A stretch of 64,000 nucleotides of DNA from UKL13-3 sp040387195 (GTDB taxonomy: Bacteria; Bacteroidota; Bacteroidia; UKL13-3): assembly GCA_040387195.1 (NCBI GenBank), contig JAZKEF010000017.1, positions 186,001-250,000 of the forward strand, read 5' to 3'. The notes beneath the pieces are model-generated. The model was given only the letters and a program-made list of their open reading frames with translations. It was not told where the DNA came from and did no database searches. Positions 33,696 through 43,041 of the stretch are shown here, piece by piece. A program made the translations under genes and the position numbers. The number at the start of each line of letters is the position of its first letter. Positions within the stretch are counted from its first letter, which is position 1.

Positions 33696-34286
33696 TTACC
33701 GGTTTTGCAGCATTTTGGCAATATACTTGCCGATGATATCAAACTCGATATTCACTTTTGTGCCGGCAGTTACTTCATGCATATTGGTATGCTCAAAGGT
33801 ATAAGGGATGATAGCCACCGAAAAAATAGTTTGTTGGATATCAACAACGGTTAAGCTGATTCCGTTGATGCAAACGGAACCTTTGGGTACAATTAAACCG
33901 GTGTCGCTTTGTGCGGCTAATTCAAATGAAAATACCCAGCTCCCGTTTTTATCTTCAACGGAAATACAGGTAGCTGTTGAGTCTACATGCCCCTGCACAA
34001 TATGGCCATCAAAACGTCCATTCGCTGGCATGCAGCGTTCAATGTTTACTTTTTGTCCTGTATTCCAATCGTTAAGAGTTGTTTTGAGCAGCGTTTCATC
34101 AATGGCGGTTACCGTGTATTGATTGCCTTCAATGTTTACCACGGTTAAACATACACCATTATGTGCTACACTCTGGTCAATTTGCAGCTCATGTGTAATG
34201 GGAGCAGAAAGGGTAAAATGTTTGTTGGTACCTTCGTTACGGATGCGTTCAATTACACCCATTGTTTCAATAATTCCTGTAAACAC
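33696..34286 (-). CDS. ribE: Riboflavin synthase, alpha subunit
   Basis: 196 residues in two similar lumazine-binding halves. The start MFTGIIETMGVIERI is diagnostic; SVAHNGVCLTVV (about 39-50) and, in the second half, GSVCINGISLTVVDI (about 135-149) are paired ligand-binding segments, with GHIVQGHVDSTA between. Catalyses dismutation of two 6,7-dimethyl-8-ribityllumazine molecules to riboflavin. It stands alone, away from other rib genes, and no FMN riboswitch is visible upstream. Confidence 0.96.
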   Translation of the reverse strand: MFTGIIETMGVIERIRNEGTNKHFTLSAPITHELQIDQSVAHNGVCLTVVNIEGNQYTVTAIDETLLKTTLNDWNTGQKVNIERCMPANGRFDGHIVQGHVDSTATCISVEDKNGSWVFSFELAAQSDTGLIVPKGSVCINGISLTVVDIQQTIFSVAIIPYTFEHTNMHEVTAGTKVNIEFDIIGKYIAKMLQNR

Positions 34287-34388
34287 GTGTTGTTTAATTA
34301 GTCCTCAAAAATAAGGGAATATTTCGGAAGTAGGATTACCGATAGGGGAAATGCCTGCCACGATGTAACGTGGTGAAGATGTGCACCG

Positions 34389-34435
34389 GGATTGGAAGTT
34401 GACTGAGCTTCGCGAAGCGGAAAGTGTCGAAAGTA
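34389..34435. repeat. Dispersed palindromic element, second copy type
   Basis: TTGACTGAGC, the palindrome CTTCGCGAAG, then GCGGAAAGTGTCGAAAGTAAC. It shares TGACTGAGC and GTCGAA with the element at 30189-30228, with an inserted palindrome. It lies between the divergent-side end of ribE and the 3' end of the large surface protein gene. Confidence 0.5.
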
Positions 34436-34450
34436 ACCGTGGGTAGGCAG

Positions 34451-37123
34451 TTATTCCCGTATCAACTGTATTGTACCCCGGATGGAACGGGTTTTAAGTT
34501 CAAGCAGGTATTGTTCGAACACCTCACAGGTGTAAAAGTAGACTCCGTCTGAACAATCAGATTTACTATCCAGATCTTTACCATCCCAAAGAATATTGAG
34601 GTTATCGGTTTCATACACCATTTGGCCCCAGCGGTTGTATATCCTCAGTTTAATATGATCAATGAAACGGTAAGGGAAAGGTTTCAGTAAATCATTTTTG
34701 CCGTCACCGTTGGGTGTAAACACGTTCGGAATTTCGTAGTACGGACAGTTATCAATACAAACCGAATCAGTAAGGAAACTCTCATTGTTAAATGAATCGA
34801 CTCCTGTTACGGAATAACAGCCTGCAATGGAGAATTTAAGTGCTTCGCGGTTATCAGTATAGTTAAGTGTCTGGCTGTTTACACCGGCAATTTTGACAAA
34901 AGGATCAGTAAAGAGTTTTTTGTAATAAATATTGTAGCTCACCACATCATCAGCACAAACGGGTTTCGGAATCCATGATAGTTTGTTGGTAGAGTCATTA
35001 AAGACATTGCAGGGAGGTGTTACCGTTAATAAAGGAGGGCAAGGGCGTACCGTGTCTAAAGGTATTCCGCAAATCTCCTGAGAATTATTGAGTAGTATAG
35101 AATTGTAGAATGAATAGGCTCCACGCGAACGGATATAATAACAATACGAAACACCATTAATCAGGCCGGTATCGGAAAAGGTTCGGGATTGTGTGCTTGC
35201 AAGAGAGTCAAACAAAGAGGTAACCGGATTTTTACGGTAAATGGTATACAGGTTATTGGTCCAGGGGACTTTTTCGATTACAGTCAGAATATTGGTATTG
35301 TCGGTTGAGTAGACCTTGGTATATATGGAAGCCGCGGTAGGACTCACATCCACAAATGCCGGAAATCCCAGTGAATCATACAACAATTCAATTTTATAAA
35401 TGTATTGGTTGTTAAGGGTATTGAGATTGGAATCGGTGAGCGAAGAATCGCTGATTCCGGCAAAGGTTCCATAATCGGCTGTTCCGATTATGGTATAAGG
35501 GCCGGTAGAAGCGGGTGTATACACGGCACGTTTAAATACCAACCGGTAAGGAGCTTTGTACACAATGGTATCAAGTGTATCGGGGCGGATCCAGGATAGT
35601 TTCAATGCCCCGTTAATGGCATGGGTGGTTGTTACCGATGCTTCGATGATAATGGGTTTGCTGCGGATGATAATGTCGCATACTTCAATGGATGCATAAC
35701 TCTCGGAGGCGGTTCCACCGATGATGGTACCATTGGCACTACGTGGTGGAAATACAGCCACGATGCGGTAACAATAGTTAACCAGTGGCGAGAGTCCTTC
35801 ACCTTTATTATCATCATAAAAAGAAGTATCGGTTGTTGCAAATACATTACTTTTCACTTCACCAATCAAGGTAAATCCTGTTGATGCCGGAATACCGGTT
35901 TCACATGTTCCGTGGTTCCAGAAAGAACTATCAATGCGCCTGTATACTTTGTAGCGGTTGGCAAGCTGGCAAACATCCTTTGACCAAGAAATACGGAAAC
36001 CGTTGCCAAGCTGTTTGGTCTGCACATTTTGCGGAGCCGGTCCGTTTACTTTTACATCAAACGTAGTATATCCGGCACCGTTCGAAATTGCATAGTCATC
36101 TTTGGCTTCAATGGTTGTCTGGTAACCTGAATGGCGAATATGGCTGCAGTTTGTTTTCCATAAAAAATGCCCGGATGCTAATCCATTCGGTAAACCGGGA
36201 TCCTGTTTTAATATTGCCGGGCTGTTGGGGACTTTAAATGGTGCCCCAAAACCCAGCAGGGTTATTTTCTGCACATTGATATCGGTAGCGCTAACTGGTA
36301 TGCTCAGTGAGTCACCGGCCACCACACAGCGGTTGCTGATGGTTGTAAGTACCGGAATATCATTTATACAATCACGGATTCTGATTTGCATGTCCCTGAT
36401 GACGAATCCAACCAATTGTCCGTTTCTGAACTCTGAAACCTTTACGGCAATATTGTATATTCCGGGTGCGATGGATTTTGCCCAATACAAAGTTCCGTCA
36501 AAAGGATCGATGGCAAAGCTATCGGAGGTGCGGGGTGTTTCATAATTGGGAACCGGATTGTTTGTTCCCTGTTTGGGAACGCTTAAGGTATACGCAAGGC
36601 TATCACCATCGGGATCATAAGCACCCGGATTGTGCAGGTATAAAAACTGCAGACACCCGTCTACTAAAGGAGGAACAGTGAGTATAGGCGATTGGTTATT
36701 GCCAATGGTGGAGCTGATCCGGATCATACTCTCCACGTAAAAAGGAGTATTGCCCGATTGTCCTCCGTTAATATTAAAAATGCCATCCACCCGGTTAGGG
36801 TCGGTAAGGCTGATGATAAACACTCCGTCTGACTGGTACTCGTGTTCGAACTCGTAGGTGTTTCGCTGGGCGGTTGTGCTTACTATAAATAAGCTTGTAC
36901 GAGTTACGACATTGCTGGTACCATCGCCCCAAACGATGGTAACGGTTCCGGTAAACTGATTGGCTTGTGATTGGGGATCGGTATAGGTTGTGGCGGTTAT
37001 CCGGTAACGCCTGCCCGAAACCTGAGCATATGTGATTTCCCCCGCGCGATAATGGCTTGCATAACAATCGGTGCCGAGGAGCAGGAATGTGAGCAATATG
37101 ATATAGATAGAAATGTGTTTCAA
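34451..37123 (-). CDS. Large surface protein with gliding-motility-associated C-terminal domain (T9SS type B)
   Basis: 890 residues from a TTG start at 37123 (MKHISIYIILLTFLLLGTD then CYASHY, a clean signal peptide). In-frame ATGs at 37219 and 37201 lie in and just after an upstream terminator and would give an untypical N-terminus. Early beta domains (HYRAGEITYAQVSGRRYRIT) and cadherin/HYR-like and fibronectin-III-like modules follow, with LYWAKSIAPGIYNIAVKV and repeated YRI-containing modules. The C-terminus, IPNVFTPNGDGKNDLLKP then IYNRWGQMVYET and WDGKD, is the CHU_C domain that directs export by type IX secretion. Likely an adhesin or surface matrix protein. Confidence 0.88.
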   Translation of the reverse strand: MKHISIYIILLTFLLLGTDCYASHYRAGEITYAQVSGRRYRITATTYTDPQSQANQFTGTVTIVWGDGTSNVVTRTSLFIVSTTAQRNTYEFEHEYQSDGVFIISLTDPNRVDGIFNINGGQSGNTPFYVESMIRISSTIGNNQSPILTVPPLVDGCLQFLYLHNPGAYDPDGDSLAYTLSVPKQGTNNPVPNYETPRTSDSFAIDPFDGTLYWAKSIAPGIYNIAVKVSEFRNGQLVGFVIRDMQIRIRDCINDIPVLTTISNRCVVAGDSLSIPVSATDINVQKITLLGFGAPFKVPNSPAILKQDPGLPNGLASGHFLWKTNCSHIRHSGYQTTIEAKDDYAISNGAGYTTFDVKVNGPAPQNVQTKQLGNGFRISWSKDVCQLANRYKVYRRIDSSFWNHGTCETGIPASTGFTLIGEVKSNVFATTDTSFYDDNKGEGLSPLVNYCYRIVAVFPPRSANGTIIGGTASESYASIEVCDIIIRSKPIIIEASVTTTHAINGALKLSWIRPDTLDTIVYKAPYRLVFKRAVYTPASTGPYTIIGTADYGTFAGISDSSLTDSNLNTLNNQYIYKIELLYDSLGFPAFVDVSPTAASIYTKVYSTDNTNILTVIEKVPWTNNLYTIYRKNPVTSLFDSLASTQSRTFSDTGLINGVSYCYYIRSRGAYSFYNSILLNNSQEICGIPLDTVRPCPPLLTVTPPCNVFNDSTNKLSWIPKPVCADDVVSYNIYYKKLFTDPFVKIAGVNSQTLNYTDNREALKFSIAGCYSVTGVDSFNNESFLTDSVCIDNCPYYEIPNVFTPNGDGKNDLLKPFPYRFIDHIKLRIYNRWGQMVYETDNLNILWDGKDLDSKSDCSDGVYFYTCEVFEQYLLELKTRSIRGTIQLIRE

Positions 37124-37201
37124 GTGTGTTTCAGGGGAAATTTGGACTTTACATGGCAATATACAGAATAATAGATTACAAAATTGTAAAGGAAGTTGCA
37201 T

Positions 37202-37235
37202 AAAAAATCCCGTTGCCAATATTTGACAACGGGAT
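37202..37235 (-). terminator. Intrinsic terminator of the sdhCAB operon
   Basis: On the minus strand ATCCCGTTG and CAACGGGAT form a 9-bp stem around an 11-base loop and are followed by T6 (37202-37207 as A on the plus strand). It begins 28 bases after the sdhB stop. Confidence 0.92.
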
Positions 37236-37262
37236 GGTTTGATTATCAGTTTCAGTTTTTTA

Positions 37263-38018
37263 TTAAGCTGTAAGAGATGCTCCGAGGAACTCTCGGTTCA
37301 TACGAGCGATATTGCTTAATGAAATTCCTTTAGGACATTCAGCTTCACAAGCTCCGGTATTGGTGCATGATCCGAATCCTTCGGCATCCATTTGTGCTAC
37401 CATATTGAGGGCGCGTTGCTGGCGTTCAGGCGCTCCCTGTGGCAATAATGCCAGTTGGGAAATTTTAGCGGAGGTAAACAACATAGCCGATGCATTTTTA
37501 CAAGCTGCCACACATGCTCCGCAACCAATACAGGCAGCAGCGGCAAATGCTTCATCAGCATTTATTTTTGATACCGGCAGGCTGTTGGCATCCTGGGCAT
37601 TTCCGGTGTTTACCGAAATATATCCACCTGCAGCAATGATTCTGTCGAAAGAATCGCGGTCTACCACCAGATCTTTAATTACCGGGAAGGCTTTTGCTCT
37701 CCAGGGTTCTACCACAATGGTATCATTGTTTTTGAACGAACGCATGTGCAACTGGCAGGTAGTAACACCATTTAAAGGCCCATGCGGACGGCCATTGATA
37801 AACATACTGCACATACCACAGATACCTTCGCGGCAATCGTGGTCGAATGCTACGGGATCTTTACCCTCCACAATCAGTTGTTCGTTTAATACGTCAAACA
37901 TTTCCAAAAACGACATGTCTTCTGAAACATTCGGAACGCTGTATGTTTCAAATTTTCCTCTGTCGTCATTATTTTTTTGTCTCCACACCTTCAGTGTGAT
38001 ATTCATATTTCCGCTCAT
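37263..38018 (-). CDS. sdhB: Succinate dehydrogenase/fumarate reductase iron-sulfur subunit
   Basis: 251 residues. The plant-ferredoxin-like domain carries the [2Fe-2S] cysteines in DHDCREGICGMCSMFINGRPHGP with a further Cys in TTCQLH. The C-terminal domain has CIGCGACVAACKN and GSCTNTGACEAECPKGI for the [4Fe-4S] and [3Fe-4S] clusters. Passes electrons from SdhA to the quinone-reducing cytochrome b. Last gene of sdhCAB, followed by a terminator. Direction (SDH versus FRD) cannot be read from sequence; the three-subunit layout is type B, common in Bacteroidota. Confidence 0.96.
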   Translation of the reverse strand: MSGNMNITLKVWRQKNNDDRGKFETYSVPNVSEDMSFLEMFDVLNEQLIVEGKDPVAFDHDCREGICGMCSMFINGRPHGPLNGVTTCQLHMRSFKNNDTIVVEPWRAKAFPVIKDLVVDRDSFDRIIAAGGYISVNTGNAQDANSLPVSKINADEAFAAAACIGCGACVAACKNASAMLFTSAKISQLALLPQGAPERQQRALNMVAQMDAEGFGSCTNTGACEAECPKGISLSNIARMNREFLGASLTA

Positions 38019-38099
38019 TGTCTTTATAGTTATTGGTTATAGGTTACTAGTTGATTGGGAGGAAAACCGATTACCCATCAACTGTATTAACTTAATTAC

Positions 38100-40100
38100 T
38101 TATTTATAGCTACGTTGTGCAATTTTAATGTTCTCGTATTTCAGCTCTTCCTTGTGCAGTTCCCACTCATGGTTGCCTTTGTTTTCCCAGGCTGATACAA
38201 ATGCAAAGTTGTCATCATCGCGTAATGCTTCACCTTCTTCGGTTTGGTATTCTCCGCGGAAGTGGCCACCACAGCTTTCTTTACGTGTCAATGCATCCAA
38301 ACACATCAATTCACCCAATTCAAGGAAATCGGCAACACGTCCGGCTTTTTCCAATTCAGGGTTCATGCTGTTGGCTTCACCGGGAACACGTACATTTTTC
38401 CAGAACTCTTCACGCAAGGCACGGATCTCATTGATGGCTTCTTTCAGGCCTTCTTCTCTGCGCTCCATTCCACATTTGTTCCACATGATCAATCCAAGTT
38501 TTTTATGGAAATGATCCACGGATTTGGCGCCATTTACCGACATCAATTTATCAATACGTGATTGTGCTTCTTTTTCGGCAATCTCAAACGCATCGTGAGT
38601 GGTAGGAATGGCTTGTGTTCTGATTTCGTTGCTCAGGTAAGCACCGATTGTATATGGAATTACAAAATACCCATCGGCTAAACCCTGCATCAATGCTGAT
38701 GCTCCCAGGCGATTGGCACCATGATCAGAGAAGTTAGCTTCACCCAATGCATATAAGCCGGGCACGGTAGTCATCAGGTTATAATCCACCCATAAACCAC
38801 CCATGGTATAATGCACAGCAGGGTAAATCATCATCGGGTTTTCGTAAGGGTCAACACCGGTGATTTGTTTATACATATCGAATAAGTTACCGTATTTCTC
38901 TACAACAACATCTTTTCCCAAAGCATTAACCTGTGCTTCGCTCGGATTGTGGATACCTTTTTTGGTAGCCTCAATACGGCCATAACGCATCATGTTTGCT
39001 TTAAAATCAAGGTATACGGCTTCACCTGTTTTGTTTACACCGTAACCGGCATCACATCTTTCTTTTGCGGCACGCGAAGCAACGTCACGCGGTACCAGGT
39101 TTCCGAAAGCAGGGTAACGTCTTTCCAAATAATAATCACGGTCTTCTTCTGCCAAATCGTTCGGATTCTTTTTACCTGTGCGGATGGCTTCTGCATCTTC
39201 TTTGCGCTTAGGCACCCAAATCCGTCCGTCATTACGCAACGACTCACTCATCAACGTTAATTTCGATTGATGATCGCCCGAAACAGGGATACAGGTTGGA
39301 TGAATCTGTGTAAAACAAGGGTTACCGAAAAAGGCTCCTTTTTTATGTGCTTTCCATGCAGCTGTTACGTTACAGCCCATGGCGTTTGTTGAAAGATAAA
39401 ATACGTTACCGTATCCTCCTGTACACAATAGAACGGCATGTCCGAAGTGACGTTCCAATTTACCGGTAACCAGGTCGCGGGCAATGATACCACGACATTT
39501 ACCATCAATATTTACTACGTCCAACATCTCATGGCGAGAGTACATTTGTACAGCACCCATTCCGATCTGACGTTCCAATCCGGAGTATGCACCCAATAAT
39601 AATTGCTGACCCGTTTGTCCGGCAGCATAGAATGTACGTTGTACTTGTGTTCCACCGAATGAACGGTTGCTCAGCAATCCTCCGTATTCGCGTGCAAAGG
39701 GTACACCCTGCGCCACACACTGGTCGATGATATTGCCACTCACTTCAGCCAAACGGTGAACGTTTCCTTCGCGTGCGCGGTAATCACCACCTTTAATGGT
39801 ATCATAAAACAAACGGTATACCGAGTCACCATCATTCTGATAGTTCTTGGCAGCATTGATTCCACCCTGAGCCGCAATCGAGTGCGCACGTCTTGGTGAA
39901 TCCTGAAAACAAAATACTTTAACTTTATAACCCATTTCGGCCAGAGAAGCTGCGGCAGCCGAACCGGCAAGACCCGAACCCACAACGATAATTTCCAGGC
40001 TACGCTTGTTAGCAGGATTTACCAATGAAACCGTGGAGCGGTATTTCGACCATTTGGTTTCAATAGGTCCTTCAGGAATTTTTGAATCAAGTTTACTCAT
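38100..40100 (-). CDS. sdhA: Succinate dehydrogenase/fumarate reductase flavoprotein subunit
   Basis: 666 residues. FAD-binding VVGSGLAGSAAAASLAEMG near 35-53 and the FAD-linked His region SIAAQGGINAAKN near 74-86. GGYGNVFYLSTNA, HPTCIPVSGDH and the active-site Arg loop in LYALGEANFSDHGANRLGASAL are all conserved. This length and the NYQNDGDSVYRLFYDT insert are typical of the Bacteroidota/Bacillus type B flavoproteins. Oxidises succinate or reduces fumarate at the cytoplasmic face. Middle gene of sdhCAB. Confidence 0.97.
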   Translation of the reverse strand: MSKLDSKIPEGPIETKWSKYRSTVSLVNPANKRSLEIIVVGSGLAGSAAAASLAEMGYKVKVFCFQDSPRRAHSIAAQGGINAAKNYQNDGDSVYRLFYDTIKGGDYRAREGNVHRLAEVSGNIIDQCVAQGVPFAREYGGLLSNRSFGGTQVQRTFYAAGQTGQQLLLGAYSGLERQIGMGAVQMYSRHEMLDVVNIDGKCRGIIARDLVTGKLERHFGHAVLLCTGGYGNVFYLSTNAMGCNVTAAWKAHKKGAFFGNPCFTQIHPTCIPVSGDHQSKLTLMSESLRNDGRIWVPKRKEDAEAIRTGKKNPNDLAEEDRDYYLERRYPAFGNLVPRDVASRAAKERCDAGYGVNKTGEAVYLDFKANMMRYGRIEATKKGIHNPSEAQVNALGKDVVVEKYGNLFDMYKQITGVDPYENPMMIYPAVHYTMGGLWVDYNLMTTVPGLYALGEANFSDHGANRLGASALMQGLADGYFVIPYTIGAYLSNEIRTQAIPTTHDAFEIAEKEAQSRIDKLMSVNGAKSVDHFHKKLGLIMWNKCGMERREEGLKEAINEIRALREEFWKNVRVPGEANSMNPELEKAGRVADFLELGELMCLDALTRKESCGGHFRGEYQTEEGEALRDDDNFAFVSAWENKGNHEWELHKEELKYENIKIAQRSYK

Positions 40101-40127
40101 AATAATATGTATCGTTAGCGTTGAAAG

Positions 40128-40799
40128 TTATTTGATAAATTCAAAATGCATTGCAATAGGCATCAATGCGAAGATGAACGGGATAATGATGGAAAAAGCT
40201 ACCCCAATGCTTTTAATGGCGGGAGTATATTTTTTATGGTTTAATCCCAAAGTTTGGAATGCCGACTGAAAGCCATGCATTAAGTGGTATGATAATGAAA
40301 CCATGGCAAGTACATAAACGATAACCACCCACATGTGTTCGAATACTTCTTTCATTTCATTAAACAGGGTTTCTCTACCGCTTGTGATTTCGTCCGTAAA
40401 ACGGCTTACTACCCAAAAATGGCGGAGGTGAATGATCAAGAACATCAATAACAAGGTTCCCAATAAGCCCATTGAGCGTGAATACCATTTGCTGTTGGCT
40501 TTACCATCCTGCATGGCATATTTTACCGGGCGGGCCTGGTTGTTCTGGCTCCAAAGGCTGAATCCTTTTACAATATGTAAAATCAAACCAATGAATAATA
40601 CAATTTCCATAGCACGTATGAGGGGATTGGTACCCATAAATTCGGCTCCTTCATTGAATAAATGTCCGCCATCATTAGCGAATATCAATGCGTTGACACC
40701 GCAATGAACCAATAAAAATGAAATCAGGAATAACCCTGTGAGGCCCATGATAAACTTTTGGCCGATTGAAGAACTAAACAGTTTGTTGATCCAACTCAT
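40128..40799 (-). CDS. sdhC: Succinate dehydrogenase/fumarate reductase cytochrome b subunit
   Basis: 223 residues with five membrane helices: KFIMGLTGLFLISFLLVHCG, AMEIVLFIGLILHIVKGFSL, LLGTLLLMFLIIHLRHFWV, HMWVVIVYVLAMVSLSYHLM and IKSIGVAFSIIIPFIFALM. Histidines in helices one to four (LLVHCG, LILHIV, IIHLRH, SYHLMHGF) are the likely axial ligands for two hemes b, as in single-anchor type B enzymes. First gene of the operon; a -7 box TAAATTTG lies 27 bases upstream. Confidence 0.94.
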   Translation of the reverse strand: MSWINKLFSSSIGQKFIMGLTGLFLISFLLVHCGVNALIFANDGGHLFNEGAEFMGTNPLIRAMEIVLFIGLILHIVKGFSLWSQNNQARPVKYAMQDGKANSKWYSRSMGLLGTLLLMFLIIHLRHFWVVSRFTDEITSGRETLFNEMKEVFEHMWVVIVYVLAMVSLSYHLMHGFQSAFQTLGLNHKKYTPAIKSIGVAFSIIIPFIFALMPIAMHFEFIK

Positions 40800-40825
40800 A
40801 AGTAGATATTAATTTTTAGCGAGCG

Positions 40826-40833
40826 CAAATTTA
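40826..40833 (-). promoter_or_regulatory. -7 element of the sdhCAB promoter
   Basis: TAAATTTG on the minus strand matches TAnnTTTG. A -33 TTG with standard spacing is not evident (the nearest, at 40862-40864, is 28 bases away), so only the -7 element is supported. Confidence 0.55.
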
Positions 40834-41009
40834 TGAATACCGCTATTTTATCCTATTTTAACAATCCACAATTGTTTATTTAAAATCTATCTAAACAGCT
40901 ATGAAAAGCCTTATAGAATGGATAACTTGAAAACTTTTAAAAGGTTTGCTTTCTAATTCGTTTCAATTGTCACATTTTTGAAGCCGTTCATCAAAAACCT
41001 AAACGTATC

Positions 41010-42017
41010 GTGTATAAGCTCATTGTCAGATTGTTGTTTCTAATGTCGGCCGAAAAGGCCCATTATTTTACCCTTAATACATTCAAAATCCTACTGTTTA
41101 TTCCCGGAGTGAAACAATTATGCCGACTGTTATTTTTTGTCGAAAAACCTGTACAGTTTTTGGGAATTACCTTCCCGAACAGGGTAGGATTGGCTGCTGG
41201 ATTTGATAAAAACGCCCGTTACCTGGAAGAGTTTAAGGCGATGGGGTTTGGAAGTGTGGAGATAGGAACGGTAACACCAGTGGGTCAACCAGGAAATGAC
41301 CAGCCCAGGTTGTTCAGGTTAATTGAGGATAAGGCCATTATAAACCGCATGGGTTTTAACAATGACGGAGCAGATGTGGTGGTGGAGCGCCTTAAAAACA
41401 GACCCGAGGGATTGATTGTGGGTGGAAACATAGGCAAAAACAAGGTAACACCGAACGAAGAGGCCCAGCACGATTATGAGGTATGTTTTGAGAAACTATA
41501 CGATTATGTGGATTATTTTGTGGTGAATGTAAGTTCTCCCAATACTCCTAATCTTAGGGCCTTGCAGGATAAGGAACCGCTCATGAAGATTTTATCGGCA
41601 CTGGTGAACAAGCGCAGGAGCAAGGCGGTACAGAAGCCCATCTTGCTTAAAATTGCTCCTGATTTAACCGATTCGCAACTGGATGATGTGGTGGAGATTG
41701 TAACCGAAAGTGGCATTGAGGGCATTGTGGCTACCAATACTACCATTAGCCGCGAGCAATTGCTAACCGCAAAATCAAAGGTAGAAACGATTGGTGCGGG
41801 AGGATTGAGTGGACAAATATTACATGCACATTCAACGCAGGTTCTGAAGTATATTAACCAAAAGAGCAACGGTTCTATACCCTTAATCGGTGTAGGAGGA
41901 ATTCACAGTACCCAAACAGCACAAGCGAAGATAGATGCCGGTGCAACGCTTGTTCAGTTGTATACCGGATTTATTTATGAAGGGCCCGGTTTGGTAAAGC
42001 GGATTGCAGCCCTTTAA
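41010..42017 (+). CDS. pyrD: Dihydroorotate dehydrogenase (quinone), class 2
   Basis: 335 residues from GTG 41010. An N-terminal hydrophobic/helical region (about 1-40) marks the membrane-linked class 2 form. GLAAGFDKNARYLEEF (about 62-77), GFGSVEIGTVTPVGQPGN (82-99) and RMGFNNDGADVV carry FMN contacts; NVSSPNTPNLR includes the catalytic Ser; GVGGIHSTQTAQAKIDAGATL is the phosphate-binding end. Oxidises dihydroorotate to orotate and reduces menaquinone. No ATG precedes it in frame. Other pyrimidine genes are not adjacent. Confidence 0.96.
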   Translation: MYKLIVRLLFLMSAEKAHYFTLNTFKILLFIPGVKQLCRLLFFVEKPVQFLGITFPNRVGLAAGFDKNARYLEEFKAMGFGSVEIGTVTPVGQPGNDQPRLFRLIEDKAIINRMGFNNDGADVVVERLKNRPEGLIVGGNIGKNKVTPNEEAQHDYEVCFEKLYDYVDYFVVNVSSPNTPNLRALQDKEPLMKILSALVNKRRSKAVQKPILLKIAPDLTDSQLDDVVEIVTESGIEGIVATNTTISREQLLTAKSKVETIGAGGLSGQILHAHSTQVLKYINQKSNGSIPLIGVGGIHSTQTAQAKIDAGATLVQLYTGFIYEGPGLVKRIAAL

Positions 42018-42039
42018 TTTTTTTTAACAGCAATATTTT

Positions 42040-42330
42040 ATGCAGCTCATACAATTTACTTCCGCAGCGCTTGCGGCTATCGAACATTATAAAACCACGC
42101 TTCAGATTCCGGCCGATCACTACCTGCGTGTAGGTATTCGCCAGAAAAATGAAACCAATAAAAGGCTACTCATTGCTTTTGATGCCAAAACGGATAAGGA
42201 TAAACTGGAAGAGGTGCAGGGGCAACAAATTATTTACCATCCCGGAGAAATCTTCTTTTTTGCAGGAATGCAAATTGATTATGTAGAAGAGGAAGGCCGC
42301 AAAGGATTTACCTTTATTGAAAAAAAATAA
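42040..42330 (+). CDS. IscA/HesB-like fold protein lacking the cluster-binding cysteines
   Basis: 96 residues with the HesB/IscA topology: LIQFTSAALAAIEHYKT, LRVGIRQKNETNKRLLIAFD and GEIFFFAGMQIDYVEEEGRKG. Classical IscA/ErpA have three Cys (one mid-chain, two in CGCG near the end); none is present here, and the C-terminus ends FTFIEKK. It may therefore bind no cluster or act as a scaffold/partner. Such Cys-less forms are common in Bacteroidota by my recollection. Starts 22 bases after pyrD and may be cotranscribed. Confidence 0.7.
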   Translation: MQLIQFTSAALAAIEHYKTTLQIPADHYLRVGIRQKNETNKRLLIAFDAKTDKDKLEEVQGQQIIYHPGEIFFFAGMQIDYVEEEGRKGFTFIEKK

Positions 42331-42363
42331 GACTAACTGCAATTTGGGTATATTGCGGCTACT

Positions 42364-43041
42364 ATGTTACGGATAATCACTCTATGTTTTTTTGTTCCCC
42401 TATGCGTGTTTGCTCAGGAAGAAGGGGAACGGTTTTGGTCCGGTTTTGTTGAGTATAACACCAATATCAGCAACAATGGAAGAATATTGTCCAGCGGGAC
42501 TTACAGCAATGACCATTCTACCAGTTATTACCTGAATACAAGAATTAGCAAAGGTAAATTTATTTCCAAGGGACGGGCTTTTTCCTATGGTATTTTGGGG
42601 ACAGTTAATTATTCCGAATCAGATTTTATTAAGATAAACGGAGATAACAGGTACACCATTTCCTATCAGTTGGGGGCTCAGTTTGGCCTGAGTAAATACT
42701 ATGTTATACTTCCAAAATTTTATGCCACGGTAAATCATGATTTTAGTTATCAGTATCAGTGGAACGAAGGCAATGATGTATTTGCCAACAGTACCAACAC
42801 GCATTCCATATTATACAGGCTCTCACCCGGCATGCATTACAGGGTAAAACCAAGATGGGGCTTACAACTCAATCTCAGTTTGTTCTCTTTAGCTGTAAGA
42901 AGAAGCCTTTCAAGTGATAGCCAAAGCCGGTCAGAAACACAAAGGATCAATGTGAACCTGTTTTCGGGCACCACCTTAGGTAACTTAACGTTTGGAGTAT
43001 TATATTTCCCATTCCAATCTCAGCGAAAAAACACGAAATGA
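42364..43041 (+). CDS. Outer-membrane beta-barrel-like protein
   Basis: 225 residues with a signal peptide ending CVFAQ. The mature chain is a run of amphipathic beta strands rich in Tyr, Ser and Asn (GFVEYNTNISNNG, SYYLNTRISKGKFISKG, YTISYQLGAQFGLSKYYVI, LNVNLFSG-type ends), consistent with an eight- to ten-strand barrel. No family is recognised. Its stop overlaps the ABC permease start (ATGA at 43038-43041), so the two are translationally coupled and probably work in one export or envelope process. Confidence 0.68.
   Translation: MLRIITLCFFVPLCVFAQEEGERFWSGFVEYNTNISNNGRILSSGTYSNDHSTSYYLNTRISKGKFISKGRAFSYGILGTVNYSESDFIKINGDNRYTISYQLGAQFGLSKYYVILPKFYATVNHDFSYQYQWNEGNDVFANSTNTHSILYRLSPGMHYRVKPRWGLQLNLSLFSLAVRRSLSSDSQSRSETQRINVNLFSGTTLGNLTFGVLYFPFQSQRKNTK

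Noticed and set aside
34287..34450. FMN riboswitch before riboflavin synthase
   Set aside because: None of the conserved FMN-element blocks is visible in the leader region; only dispersed palindromes are seen.
37312..38109. Open frame of 265 codons opposite sdhB
   Set aside because: Shadow of the sdhB gene; the iron-sulfur Cys motifs settle the strand.
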